Shown: positions 1-7,591, numbered from the stretch's first letter. The stretch: DNA of 33,552 bases from Chloroflexota bacterium (GCA_013388795.1 JACAEP010000128.1:1-33552), one strand, 5' to 3'. A program made the numbers and translations. The notes: generated by a model from the letters alone, not told the origin.

Positions 1-1
1 C

Positions 2-382
2 ATTGGCTACTCCGTCATCCGCCGCGGCGATGGCGGTATGACCCTCACCTTCACCGACCTTTCCGATGCGACCATCGCGCACTGGCATCAATTTGCCCTC
101 GATCATCTTCTTGGCGCGGACCGCCGCACGCGCAACCTGTATGACCTGCGCTCTGTGGCAGACATCCCTGAGAAAGCGATTCGCATGGCAGTGGAAGCCA
201 ACAGCGACCCTTCGGCGAGAAACATCCGTGTGGCGGTGGTGGTGGCAAGCGAAGCCGCAGCGGATAAGATTCGGAAGGTGGCGGCTTTAGCAGACGCCGA
301 GTCTGCGGCGGCGATGAAGATCTTCACCGACATCAACGAAGCCGAAGCCTGGCTGGCGCGTCCGTTGGATCAGATTGCGTAA
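2..382 (+). CDS. STAS/SpoIIAA-like protein, 5' partial
   Basis: The reading frame is open from base 2 with no start codon in the window, so the gene begins upstream; the first internal ATG is at 38. The visible 126 residues have alternating beta and alpha character: a strand around LTFTDL, a helix around HWHQFALDHLL, an LYDLRSV strand, a helix with many Ala and Glu, and a strand VAVVVASE followed by a final helix. This resembles the single-domain STAS/SpoIIAA-like fold that carries lipid or regulatory ligands in bacteria. The assignment rests on fold pattern only; no catalytic residue is visible. A palindromic repeat lies between its stop and folP. It could be another small alpha/beta regulatory protein. 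Confidence 0.6.
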   Translation: MGYSVIRRGDGGMTLTFTDLSDATIAHWHQFALDHLLGADRRTRNLYDLRSVADIPEKAIRMAVEANSDPSARNIRVAVVVASEAAADKIRKVAALADAESAAAMKIFTDINEAEAWLARPLDQIA

Positions 383-385
383 ATC

Positions 386-482
386 CGTCATTGCGAGGAG
401 CGCTCTTGTTCTTTGCGACGAAGTAATCTCCGTTCCGATTAGGAGATTGCTTCAGGCGGAAGGGCATCGCCTTCGCAATGAC
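386..482. repeat. 97-base palindromic intergenic repeat, copy 1
   Basis: The ends are inverted: GTCATTGCGAGG at the left and CTTCGCAATGAC at the right. The interior holds CGCTCTTGTTCTTTGCG and two variants of AGATTGCTT/AAGTAATCT that can pair. A second copy lies at 17177-17268. The element fills almost the whole gap between the STAS-like gene and folP and ends 5 bases before the folP ATG. Confidence 0.75.
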
Positions 483-487
483 ATAAT

Positions 488-1378
488 ATGCAAATGAAAT
501 ACGACTCACTTCAGATCGGGAGTTTCACATTCGACTGGGGTTCCCGCACCTATGTGATGGGAATCTTGAATGTGACTCCCGATTCGTTTTCCGGGGACGG
601 AATCATCGCCAAAGGGGATGTGATTAAGCAGGCGGTGGAGCAGGCGCGCGAGTTCATTCTCTACGGTGCGGACATTCTCGATGTGGGCGGCGAGTCCACG
701 CGCCCGGGCTCGGAGCCGGTCAACGCAGATGAAGAAATGGGGCGCGTCATTCCCGTGATTGCGGAATTGCGTAAGAACTTTCCACAAGTTTTGATCTCAA
801 TAGATACCTACAAAGCCAAAGTCGCAGATGCGGCGATCCAAGTTGGCGCGAACATCATCAACGATGTGTGGGGTTTTCGCGCGGACTCAGAAATCGCATC
901 GGTGGCGGCGAAGCATAAAGCGCCAGTCATCCTCATGCATAATCGCAGCAACCCTGCCAGTGTGGAAGTGCGCGAGAAGTTGGGCGGAACATACCTTGGC
1001 GCGGAATATGATGACTTGCTTGAAGATGTAAAACGGGAGTTACTCGAAAGCGTGGACATCGCGCTCAAGGCTGGGGTGGAGGAAAGGCTCATTCTGCTTG
1101 ATCCAGGCATCGGCTTTGGAAAGAAGCGCGAACATAATCTTGAGTTGATCAACCGGCTGGGAGAAATCCGCTCAATGGGCTATCCCATCCTGCTTGGAAC
1201 ATCCAGAAAATCGTTCATCGGTTTTACTTTAGACCTTCCGCCTGAGCAACGCATTGAAGGCACGGCAGCAACAGTGGCTGTGGGCATCACACGCGGCGCG
1301 GATATTATCCGCGTGCATGACGTGAAAGAGATGGCGCGTGTGGCAAAGATGACAGATGCAATTGTGAGAGGGCAATGA
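488..1378 (+). CDS. folP: Dihydropteroate synthase
   Basis: FolP condenses p-aminobenzoate with 6-hydroxymethyl-7,8-dihydropterin diphosphate in cytoplasmic folate synthesis. The 296-residue protein has the family motifs in order: GILNVTPDSFSGDG near residue 25, VGGESTRPGS near 67, IDTYKAKVA, NDVWG, LMHNR, DPGIGFGK near 205, LGTSRKSFIG near 239, and a C-terminal RVHDV. Length is slightly above the usual 265-285 because of a short N-terminal addition. The start is ATG 488; ATG 494 is a close alternative, and neither has a clear ribosome binding site because the upstream repeat runs to within 5 bases. The next gene overlaps by 4 bases (ATGA), so the two are probably translated together. No other folate genes are seen in the window. 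Confidence 0.95.
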   Translation: MQMKYDSLQIGSFTFDWGSRTYVMGILNVTPDSFSGDGIIAKGDVIKQAVEQAREFILYGADILDVGGESTRPGSEPVNADEEMGRVIPVIAELRKNFPQVLISIDTYKAKVADAAIQVGANIINDVWGFRADSEIASVAAKHKAPVILMHNRSNPASVEVREKLGGTYLGAEYDDLLEDVKRELLESVDIALKAGVEERLILLDPGIGFGKKREHNLELINRLGEIRSMGYPILLGTSRKSFIGFTLDLPPEQRIEGTAATVAVGITRGADIIRVHDVKEMARVAKMTDAIVRGQ

Positions 1379-2694
1379 GCAGCGACTACGCAAAAGAATT
1401 ATTACGTTCGGGAATTATCGAAGCAAAGACGGGCAGCAGGGATTCTGCCCGCCGCTATTTAGACCGCGCCATTTACATGGCTGGCTCGCACGATGTGCTT
1501 GCTGAAGCATGGTTCTGGATGAGTGAGGCAATAGACGACCCGGTTGAAAAACGCAAGGCATTGGAGAATTGCCTTTCGCACGATATGCATCATACGCGCG
1601 CGCGTCGTTCGCTTGCGATTCTGGACGGCAAACTTAAAGCGGATGATGTGATCAACCCCGATCAACTTCCCGCCGCGCCCGATGGTTTGCGCGAAGCCCA
1701 AGCTGATCGTTTCATGTGCCCCAAATGCGGCGGACGCATGGCGTTCTCGCCCGATGGTTCCGGGCTGGTATGCGATTATTGCGCGCGTCAAAATCCTTTG
1801 GGCGCAGGCAGCGGCACAGAGAACGAAAAAGATTTCATTGTGGCAATGGCTACCATGAAGGGACATGGCAAGCCCTTGCAGGAACAGGTTTTTCATTGCA
1901 ACGGCTGCGGCGCGGAATTTATTTTGCCGCCGGAGCAACTCTCATCGAATTGCGCGTATTGCGACTCGCCGCATGTGGTGAACTACGAAAAGACAAAAGA
2001 CATCCTTGCGCCCAATTCCATTCTACCTTTTGCCATTGACCAAAAACGCGCCGCGCGTTTGTTGATCGAGTGGGTCGAAAAAAATCATATTAAGCCCGAA
2101 AAGAAGGTGGACCTTCCGCGCGGCGTATACCTGCCGATGTGGACCTTTGATATCGGCGGCGAGATTGACTACTCCGGCGAGATCGTGGAATATGAACGTA
2201 ATACCTTCACTGGGGAACGCGAGCGCAAAGTGACTCGCGTGGAAGATAAATACCCTGTGATGGTGAACGACCTCGCGCTTCCTGCTTCTCGAAAACCATC
2301 TCAAGTCTTCATGAAGCTGCTTCCCACCTTCGACCTTTCCGCGCTTAAAGAGTACGATCCGCGTTATCTCGCCGGTTGGCTCGCCGAACTGTACGACGTT
2401 CCCATGGCTGACGCTTCACTCGATGCGCGCAGTACGGCGTTTAAACATATCAAAAAACAATTGCCGCATCTGCTGGGCAATATCACACTCATCCGCGCAT
2501 CATCCGCAAGCATGTTGGTCGAGTCGTTCAAGCTTGCCCTCCTGCCTGTGTGGATGACCGAACTTCCTTTCGGCGGGCGCGGGCATATTGTGTTAATCAA
2601 TGGTCAGAATGGCATGGTCGCCAGCGACCTGCCAGAAAAAGATGAGGAACAGGGCGGCTTGTTCGATTTCCTGGCCGATCTTTTGAATGATTAA
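1375..2694 (+). CDS. TPR-like and double zinc-ribbon protein
   Basis: The 439-residue protein starts inside the folP stop (ATGA overlap). Residues 1-100 are helical and TPR-like (KELLRSGIIEAKTGSRDSA, followed by WFWMSEAIDDPVEKRKALENC), as in bacterial proteins that count work units. Two four-cysteine zinc ribbons follow: CPKCGG...CDYC near residue 114 and CNGCGAE...CAYC near 175. The C-terminal half (LPRGVYLPMWTFD, LKEYDPRYLAGWLAELYDVP, KLALLPVWMTEL, LINGQNGMVASDLP) matches the pattern of uncharacterised zinc-ribbon proteins often labelled as PriA-like or TFIIB-type, in which WTF/LPVW strands and a late NGQ(T/N)G loop are conserved. There is no helicase motif, so a replication role is not supported. 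Function unknown. Confidence 0.85.
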   Translation: MSSDYAKELLRSGIIEAKTGSRDSARRYLDRAIYMAGSHDVLAEAWFWMSEAIDDPVEKRKALENCLSHDMHHTRARRSLAILDGKLKADDVINPDQLPAAPDGLREAQADRFMCPKCGGRMAFSPDGSGLVCDYCARQNPLGAGSGTENEKDFIVAMATMKGHGKPLQEQVFHCNGCGAEFILPPEQLSSNCAYCDSPHVVNYEKTKDILAPNSILPFAIDQKRAARLLIEWVEKNHIKPEKKVDLPRGVYLPMWTFDIGGEIDYSGEIVEYERNTFTGERERKVTRVEDKYPVMVNDLALPASRKPSQVFMKLLPTFDLSALKEYDPRYLAGWLAELYDVPMADASLDARSTAFKHIKKQLPHLLGNITLIRASSASMLVESFKLALLPVWMTELPFGGRGHIVLINGQNGMVASDLPEKDEEQGGLFDFLADLLND

Positions 2695-2729
2695 CATAGG
2701 GCGGACCTTCACGGTCACCCCTATGTTTT
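2695..2729 (+). terminator. Hairpin and T-run after the zinc-ribbon gene
   Basis: CATAGGGCGGACC (2695-2707) pairs with GGTCACCCCTATG (2713-2725) with two mismatches and a 5-base loop, followed by TTTT. It begins directly after the TAA of the upstream gene and fits a Rho-independent terminator, or a repeat hairpin used as one. Confidence 0.6.
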
Positions 2730-2739
2730 CCACCCACAA

Positions 2740-2765
2740 GGGCAACCGCAAGGGTTGCCCCTACA
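2740..2765 (-). repeat. TGTAGG hairpin at the pxpA stop codon
   Basis: On the minus strand TGTAGG is followed by a hairpin with stem GGGCAACC/GGTTGCCC. The TAG inside TGTAGG is the stop codon of pxpA (2761-2763). It is one of three related hairpins in the pxp region (see 3454-3477 and 3499-3522). Confidence 0.7.
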
Positions 2766-3441
2766 TATGCGACAAAACCTTACACAACCTCTTTGCATTC
2801 TCCACCGCATTCGGATGATCGCCATGCAAACACAGCGTATCCATTCGCCCCGTTTTCACCAACTCAATTGCATGTCGCGCCACTTCTTCCGGCGATTCAA
2901 TAATTGCCCCCGGAAGAAAGCGGGACATTAACGACCCGTCCGCGTTATAGCCTCTATCAGGGAATCCCTCCGCCGCAACTCTGACTCCCACCGCCCGCCC
3001 CGATTCCAGCGACCTTGAGCCTGCCAGCCCCACCAAAATTAAATCCACACTGGAAGTTTTTACCGCCCGCGCAATTGCGCTTGCTAGTTCAACATCCTTC
3101 GCAGACTGGTTATACAACGCCCCATGCGGTTTGACATGGGTCAGCGTCACCCCTTCTTCCTTCGCAATCGCTGCCAGAATTTGAATTTGCTCAAAGACTA
3201 ACTTCTCTGCTTCAGCGGGGAGAACATCCATCTCTTTACGCCCAAAATTTTGGCGGTCATTCCAACTGGGGTGCGCGCCCGCATTCACGCCAAAGCGCTT
3301 TGCCAGCCGAAGAGTCTCGCGCATGGTGTTTTCATCACCGGCATGAAATCCGCAGGCGATGTTGGCAGAGGTGATGTATGGCATAATGGCTTCGTCATTG
3401 CCGATGCCTTCGCCGAGGTCACAGTTGAGGTCGATGTGCAT
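2761..3441 (-). CDS. pxpA: 5-oxoprolinase subunit A (LamB/YcsF family)
   Basis: PxpA acts with PxpB and PxpC in ATP-dependent conversion of 5-oxoproline to glutamate. The 226-residue protein carries the family signatures MHIDLNCDLGEG at the N terminus, ANIACGFHAGD near 28, GAHPSWNDRQNFGR near 55, THVKPHGALYN near 101, EGFPDRGYNADGSL near 158 and LCLHGDHPNAVENA near 202. It is somewhat shorter than the usual 245-255 residues, the difference being at the C terminus, where the stop codon lies in a repeat hairpin. A CAGGAA ribosome binding site stands about 9 bases before the ATG, next to another repeat hairpin. It is the last gene of the minus-strand set rlmD-pxpB-pxpC-pxpA, with 63 bases to pxpC. 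Confidence 0.93.
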   Translation of the reverse strand: MHIDLNCDLGEGIGNDEAIMPYITSANIACGFHAGDENTMRETLRLAKRFGVNAGAHPSWNDRQNFGRKEMDVLPAEAEKLVFEQIQILAAIAKEEGVTLTHVKPHGALYNQSAKDVELASAIARAVKTSSVDLILVGLAGSRSLESGRAVGVRVAAEGFPDRGYNADGSLMSRFLPGAIIESPEEVARHAIELVKTGRMDTLCLHGDHPNAVENAKRLCKVLSHM

Positions 3442-3453
3442 GGTTTCGATTCC

Positions 3454-3477
3454 TGTAGGTCAGGCTTTTAGCCTGAC
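3454..3477 (+). repeat. TGTAGG hairpin between pxpC and pxpA (plus orientation)
   Basis: TGTAG is followed by GTCAGGCT-TTT-AGCCTGAC (stem 3459-3477). It is the same design as the 3499-3522 hairpin in the opposite orientation, so the two form an inverted pair about 20 bases apart in the pxpC-pxpA gap. Confidence 0.7.
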
Positions 3478-3498
3478 GCTCTTTGAAATTACGTACAT

Positions 3499-3522
3499 GG
3501 CGGGCTACAAGCCCGCCCTACA
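3499..3522 (-). repeat. TGTAGG hairpin encoding the pxpC C terminus
   Basis: The minus strand reads TGTAGG, then a hairpin GGCGGGCT/AGCCCGCC (3499-3517). The last pxpC codons (CRAGL) and its TAG stop (3505-3507) fall in this element, so the repeat supplies the end of the protein. Confidence 0.75.
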
Positions 3523-4464
3523 AATGGTTCTGTATTTTTCCTGCGCTTCTTCCACCGTTACCTCCCGAAAACAGACTCTACTCACGCCTGCTTCGCACTG
3601 TGCCAGCAGGGGCAGACTTATGCGTGTGACGCTTGCAATTTTGGGGTAGCCGCCTGTAGTGGGAGCATCCGCCATCATCACAATGGGCTGACTATCGGCG
3701 GGGATTTGGATGCTGCCCATGGTCATGCCTTCGGAGATGAGTTCTTGGGTGATGGCTTTTTCAATGGGCTTGCCTTGTAAGCGATACCCCATGCGGTCGA
3801 AGGACAGACTGAGGGTGTATTCGCTTTCGTAAAACGTGCGGATGCCTTCCGGTGTGAACCAGCCCGCTTGGGGAGCGGGGATGACATCAAGAATCGGGGT
3901 TTGGCTGTAGGGTATGAGCGGCGTATGGTTGCGGGCGGCGAGCTTGAGCAATTCAGTTGTTGGAGTGAAGGAATGGAGAACGTCACCAGCTTTGAGCGCG
4001 GAGCCAATTCCGCCGCGCAGGTATGTGGAACGGGAATTCATGATGATGGGTGAATTAAATCCACCAGCGATGGCGATATATGCCCAGTTGCCGCCGCTGG
4101 TTTTCTTCACGCGCACCGTCCACCCGGCGCGGACGTAGAAGCTCGTCCAAAGTGGAAAGGTCCAGATATAGTTTTCCACTTCGTAGCCTGCGCCAGTGAC
4201 AGCGATGACCGTATTGCGTAATGCGTGAAGCGTAATTTCTCCCAAGCCAAGTTCGATGACGGCGGAGTTGGGAGGATTGGTTAATAGAGAATTGGCGGCT
4301 TGGTAGGCGTACCAATCCATTGCGCCGGAGGTGGGGACGCCGAATTTGTTGAATCCGCGCCTACCGGAGTCTTGGAGGGTGGCGATGCCGGTGAGGTCGG
4401 CAATTTCAATGACCGCAGACGATGGACGGCTGACCGCGGTCTGTGGTCGGCGGTCAGTGGTCAT
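3505..4464 (-). CDS. pxpC: 5-oxoprolinase subunit C (biotin-dependent carboxyltransferase family)
   Basis: PxpC is the KipA/AHS2-type subunit of the PxpABC 5-oxoprolinase. Family motifs are IATLQDSGRRGFNKFGVPTSG near residue 28, GAMDWYAYQAANSLL, AIAGGF near 132, and ADAPTTGGYPKIASVTR near 266. The start codon overlaps the pxpB stop (ATGA, 4461-4464). The first 16 or so residues (TTDRRPQTAVSRPSSA) are not typical: families usually begin close to VIEIADLTG. These codons coincide with a GC-rich palindromic repeat (4411-4462), so the repeat has entered the 5' end and stays in frame. The C terminus is also repeat-encoded (3499-3522). The core is intact and probably active. Confidence 0.93.
   Translation of the reverse strand: MTTDRRPQTAVSRPSSAVIEIADLTGIATLQDSGRRGFNKFGVPTSGAMDWYAYQAANSLLTNPPNSAVIELGLGEITLHALRNTVIAVTGAGYEVENYIWTFPLWTSFYVRAGWTVRVKKTSGGNWAYIAIAGGFNSPIIMNSRSTYLRGGIGSALKAGDVLHSFTPTTELLKLAARNHTPLIPYSQTPILDVIPAPQAGWFTPEGIRTFYESEYTLSLSFDRMGYRLQGKPIEKAITQELISEGMTMGSIQIPADSQPIVMMADAPTTGGYPKIASVTRISLPLLAQCEAGVSRVCFREVTVEEAQEKYRTICRAGL
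4411..4462. repeat. GC-rich palindromic repeat at the pxpC start
   Basis: The stretch is built from GACCGC, GGTC and GGACGGCTGACC words, with a perfect GACCGCGGTC palindrome near its middle. The 12-mer GGACGGCTGACC (4424-4435) recurs at 15163-15174 in the element at 15121-15263, and both copies continue with GGTCGGC-type words. It encodes the unusual N-terminal residues of pxpC. Confidence 0.65.
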
Positions 4465-5102
4465 GTCGTTTCCATAGGAACAAACTTCACAACATCTCCC
4501 GGTGCAAATAAAAACGGATTCTCACTTAATGGGTCGAAGAGTTTGAGTGGCGTGTGACCGAGGATGTGCCAACCGCCAGGAGAATCGACGGGGTAGATGC
4601 CGGTTTGGGAACCGGCGATGGCGACAGAACCAGCAGGTACGCGAGTGCGTGGGGTGGACATGCGGGGCAGGGTCAGTTTTTCGTTGAGAATGCCGAGGTA
4701 GGGAAAGCCGGGCGTGAAGCCCATCATGTAAACGGTGTACTCGCGTTCGCTGTGCAGGCGAATCAACTCAGAGGGAGATAAGGCTAGGGTTGTGGCAACA
4801 GTTTCAAAGTCCGGACCGGAGGCGTTGCCGTAGAGGACGGGAATCTCCAGGCGGCGGGAAGGTCTGTGAGTCGCATCATCCAGAAGGGAGATTTTTTCTT
4901 CAATGATGTTTTTGATCTGATTGTAGGTTGTGGTGAGCGGGTCGTAGTGGATGAGGACGGTGCAATAGGCGGGGACGGTTTCGATGACGGCGGGGCTGCT
5001 TTGCAGAAGCGCACTCAGGGTGTGGACGCGCGCGTTGAGTGCGGGGTTGATGGCGTTGCCGAGTTGGATGAGGACGGATGAGTCGCCGAGCGGTTTGAGC
5101 AT
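4461..5102 (-). CDS. pxpB: 5-oxoprolinase subunit B (KipI/AHS1 family)
   Basis: PxpB pairs with PxpC in 5-oxoproline cleavage. From the ATG at 5102 the protein has 213 residues, close to the family's usual 220-240, beginning LKPLGDSSVLIQLG. Signatures are PVLYGNASGPD near 96, YMMGFTPGFPYLG near 127, and VPAGSVAIAGSQTGIYP followed by SPGGWHILGHTP. A longer open frame to 5318 exists, but those 72 extra residues are rich in Ser, Pro and Arg, lie antisense to nothing conserved, and overlap the C terminus of the upstream methyltransferase in another frame, so they were rejected. The start sits one base after the stop of the methyltransferase gene, which implies translational coupling. Confidence 0.93.
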   Translation of the reverse strand: MLKPLGDSSVLIQLGNAINPALNARVHTLSALLQSSPAVIETVPAYCTVLIHYDPLTTTYNQIKNIIEEKISLLDDATHRPSRRLEIPVLYGNASGPDFETVATTLALSPSELIRLHSEREYTVYMMGFTPGFPYLGILNEKLTLPRMSTPRTRVPAGSVAIAGSQTGIYPVDSPGGWHILGHTPLKLFDPLSENPFLFAPGDVVKFVPMETT

Positions 5103-5103
5103 G

Positions 5104-6342
5104 TCAGCGCGTGAAGATGGAGATGGACTCGATGTGATAGGTTTGCGGGAAGAGGTCGAAGGGCGTGACCTGTTGCAGGGTGTAGCCGCCTTTGATGAGC
5201 CGAGCCGCGTCACGCGCGAGAGTGGAAGGATCGCAGGAGACGTAAGCGATGACTTGCGGGTTGATTTGGAGAAGCGCATCGAGGGCGTGCTTGTCGAGAC
5301 CGGCACGGGGCGGATCAAGGATGATGTGAATGGGTTGAGTCAATTGTGGCGCGAGCGCGGGCAGAATTTCTTCGGCGGCGCCTTCGTAGAGTTCGACGTT
5401 GTTGAATTCATCGAGGTTGATGGCGAAGTCTTCGCAGGAGGAGGGAGCGGATTCGATGCCGATGACTTTGGCGTATTTGCTGGCGAAGAATTTGCTGAAT
5501 AAGCCGACGCCGCAGTAAAGATCAATTAATGTAGTAAGCAAGGAAACAGGTAAACAAGTTTGGAGGTGTTGCACCATTTTTTCTGCCATGGGGGTGTTGA
5601 CCTGGAAGAAGGATGGCGCGGAGACGTGGAAGTCTTTGCCGAAAACTTGAATGGTGAGCGCGTTGCTTCCAGCGATGACGACGGGGTGGTCTTCGTAGAC
5701 GTGGATGATGGAAATATCCGCTTCGATCTCGAGTTCAGGAGTCTCTTCAGTTTCGGATTCGAGGATGAGCATGAGGTCATCGTCTGCGCCGGAGCGGAGG
5801 GAGACGCGTTCGAGGTTCATGCGCGATTCGAATTGCAGGTCGTTGCGGAAGGCGTCGATGGCGGCTTCAGGGAGATGACATTCTTCGATGGGAAGAGTTT
5901 TATTTCCGTGTGCATTGATAAAGCCGATCTTGCCATCATCGGTAAGATGGAATTGGACGTGGTTGCGATAGTTCCACTGATTCGGTGAAGGAATAGTGGC
6001 TTGAACGGGCGGATTTTCAATTTTGCCAATGCGTTGAAGTTGGTCGCGCAGAATATCCGCTTTGGCGAGCAATTGTTTTTCGTACGGCAGGTTTTGGTAG
6101 TGGCATCCGCCGCATTGGGTGAAGTGTTTGCATTTGGCGGTGACGCGGTCTGGAGAGGGTTTAAGAATCTCGATAATTTCGCCGCGCGCGAAGTTTTGTT
6201 TTTCTTGCGTGAGTTGAATGCGAACCGTTTCGCCGGGCAAGCCGAAGGGAATGAAGACGGCGCGACCGTCTTGAAGGCGTCCCATCGCTTCGCCGCCGTA
6301 GGTGAGTTTTTCAAGGGTGATTTGGTGTTTGGGGGGATTCAT
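5104..6342 (-). CDS. rlmD: TrmA/RlmD-type class I SAM-dependent RNA uracil methyltransferase
   Basis: This enzyme family makes 5-methyluridine in 23S rRNA or tRNA. The 412-residue protein begins with a TRAM domain (residues 1-60, LTYGGEAMGRLQDGRAVFI). A 4Fe-4S cluster site follows: C71, C77 and C80 in CKHFTQCGGCHYQ, with C155 as the likely fourth ligand. The methyltransferase domain has DLYCGVGLFSKFF as the SAM-binding loop, LDPPRAGLD, and the nucleophile loop SCDPSTLARD. The exact target uridine cannot be read from sequence; RlmD and RlmCD-type specificities look alike. The ATG at 6342 lacks a ribosome binding site. A TATAAT at 6393-6398 on this strand may drive the rlmD-pxpBCA transcript. 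The bases before the ATG (ACCACGAAGGACACAACG) look like an intergenic repeat word. Confidence 0.9.
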   Translation of the reverse strand: MNPPKHQITLEKLTYGGEAMGRLQDGRAVFIPFGLPGETVRIQLTQEKQNFARGEIIEILKPSPDRVTAKCKHFTQCGGCHYQNLPYEKQLLAKADILRDQLQRIGKIENPPVQATIPSPNQWNYRNHVQFHLTDDGKIGFINAHGNKTLPIEECHLPEAAIDAFRNDLQFESRMNLERVSLRSGADDDLMLILESETEETPELEIEADISIIHVYEDHPVVIAGSNALTIQVFGKDFHVSAPSFFQVNTPMAEKMVQHLQTCLPVSLLTTLIDLYCGVGLFSKFFASKYAKVIGIESAPSSCEDFAINLDEFNNVELYEGAAEEILPALAPQLTQPIHIILDPPRAGLDKHALDALLQINPQVIAYVSCDPSTLARDAARLIKGGYTLQQVTPFDLFPQTYHIESISIFTR

Positions 6343-6405
6343 TTTTCAACCACGAAGGACACAACGAGCATAAAAGAAGAGCAAGCGGAGTGATTATACG
6401 TCAAT

Positions 6406-6446
6406 AAGAAAGAGGAAAGACCGTTTAGTGATCTTTCCTCTTTCTT
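6406..6446. terminator. Bidirectional terminator hairpin
   Basis: AAGAAAGAGGAAAGA (6406-6420) is perfectly complementary to TCTTTCCTCTTTCTT (6432-6446), a 15-bp stem with an 11-base loop. The purine/pyrimidine split gives T-rich arms in the plus reading. It follows the stop of the 57-residue gene on the minus strand and precedes the rlmD promoter region. Confidence 0.65.
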
Positions 6447-6479
6447 TCTTCCCTATTTCCCGCTTTCTGCTTTCTATTC

Positions 6480-6653
6480 TTATTTCAAAATGAACGATAG
6501 CGCCACCAACACCACAATAAAGAACCCGGCGAGGATGCCGATGCGGCGGAGATCCTTTTTGACCATGCTGTAATCGGGGTTGAACTCAAACTTTTGGGGA
6601 GCCCGGCTCGACACTGAAATGGATGGGGTGGGGCGTTTGTTTTTCTTTGCCAT
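6480..6653 (-). CDS. Small single-span membrane protein, 57 aa
   Basis: From the ATG at 6653 the product has 57 residues. An upstream AAGGAG at 7 bases decides this start over a longer frame to 6698. The N terminus is basic (MAKKNKRP), residues 10-35 are polar, and residues 37-56 (ILAGFFIVVLVALSFIL) form one membrane span ending in a Lys. There is no signal peptidase site, so it is probably a tail-anchored or C-terminally inserted protein. It starts 16 bases downstream of the sortase stop and is likely co-transcribed with it. A strong hairpin follows. Function is not recognised; a sortase accessory role is possible but only suggested by position. Confidence 0.75.
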   Translation of the reverse strand: MAKKNKRPTPSISVSSRAPQKFEFNPDYSMVKKDLRRIGILAGFFIVVLVALSFILK

Positions 6654-6669
6654 TTGATTTCTCCTTAAT

Positions 6670-7581
6670 TTAATTCTGTAACCGCGCAAAGACCACAATG
6701 CGCTGATCGTTGACCAGGTATGGGTAGCACGAGATGAGCGTGACGGTTGGTGAGGCGGTGGGGGCCATCACTTCCACGGCGGTGGGTTCGACAAGGACCG
6801 TGCGGTCTACGATGTAAACATACTGACGCTGTTGAGTGTAAATGATGATTTGGTCGCCTGGGACAAGCCGATCAAGGTATCGGAAAATCTCGCCATATAC
6901 ATCGTTATGCGCTGAGAGGACAAGATTCCCATCGCGTCCTGGGGGCGGCGATCCGATGTATTGCCCCACGCCCTTCTTCAATTGTTCCCAGCCATCGCCC
7001 TGCACAACCGGCGCATCCACGTTGATGGCGGGGATTTGAATCCGCACGGCTTGGTCGGGCGCGGCGGTGGGCACAGGGATGTTTGACAGCGACTGTACCA
7101 TCGGCAAAAGGTGCGCTGGAATTTCCGCTTCGTTTGGGCGGGTATTGCCTTGCGCATCGGGCGGGGTGTGACCAGAAGGCAGAACCACTGCCATCACCAG
7201 CGGGGTTGGCACGGCAGTTTCCGGGTTGAGCGCAGAGACTACTTCGTTGTTAAGGGTTTGCAGCAGACCAACACCGTTGAAGATGACCGCTGCCAATCCG
7301 AGTACGGCGAGGACTTCTACGCCAAGCAGGACGCGGTCAAGAAGCTTTCTCTGCGGCGAGACGGGAACCGCTTCCGGCGCAGAGGCGGCTGAGGCGGCGG
7401 TATCAATTATCGGTGTGGAAGGAAGCGGATTCTCATCCATAAGATCAGGCGCGAGCGAGAGGACTCGTCCGGTGCGGCGGTAATGTTCCAGGCGTTCCTT
7501 TCGCGCGCCGCGCCGTTTTTCCACGAGCAGACGGCGAAGTTCTTCCACCGATAATTCTTCGGGCGCTTTTTTGCGTGCCAT
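6670..7581 (-). CDS. Sortase, class D/E-like
   Basis: Sortases cleave a C-terminal LPxTG-like motif and transfer the protein to a cell-envelope acceptor. The 303-residue protein has a basic cytoplasmic start with ELRRLLVEKRRGARKER, one membrane span at about 84-108, a Pro/Thr/Ala linker, and a C-terminal sortase barrel. The catalytic triad is visible: His225 in LSAHND, Cys285 in TLISCYPY, and Arg294 in NDQRIVVFARL. VRIQIPAINVDAPVVQG near 180 is the usual first strand. The ATG at 7581 is chosen over a TTG at 7602, since a TATAAT (7592-7597, minus strand) ends 10 bases before it, giving a very short or absent leader. An LPNTG protein at 27882-28469 is a candidate substrate. Confidence 0.92.
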   Translation of the reverse strand: MARKKAPEELSVEELRRLLVEKRRGARKERLEHYRRTGRVLSLAPDLMDENPLPSTPIIDTAASAASAPEAVPVSPQRKLLDRVLLGVEVLAVLGLAAVIFNGVGLLQTLNNEVVSALNPETAVPTPLVMAVVLPSGHTPPDAQGNTRPNEAEIPAHLLPMVQSLSNIPVPTAAPDQAVRIQIPAINVDAPVVQGDGWEQLKKGVGQYIGSPPPGRDGNLVLSAHNDVYGEIFRYLDRLVPGDQIIIYTQQRQYVYIVDRTVLVEPTAVEVMAPTASPTVTLISCYPYLVNDQRIVVFARLQN

Positions 7582-7591
7582 CACGCGGCGA

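Noticed and set aside
4461-5318. Longer pxpB with 72 extra N-terminal residues
   Set aside because: The extension overlaps the end of the methyltransferase gene, is Ser/Pro/Arg-rich and has no family counterpart; the ATG at 5102 fits the family start.
6393-6405. TTGACG directly followed by TATAAT (minus strand) before rlmD
   Set aside because: The two boxes abut without a spacer, so they are not a -35/-10 pair; only the TATAAT is kept as a possible -10.
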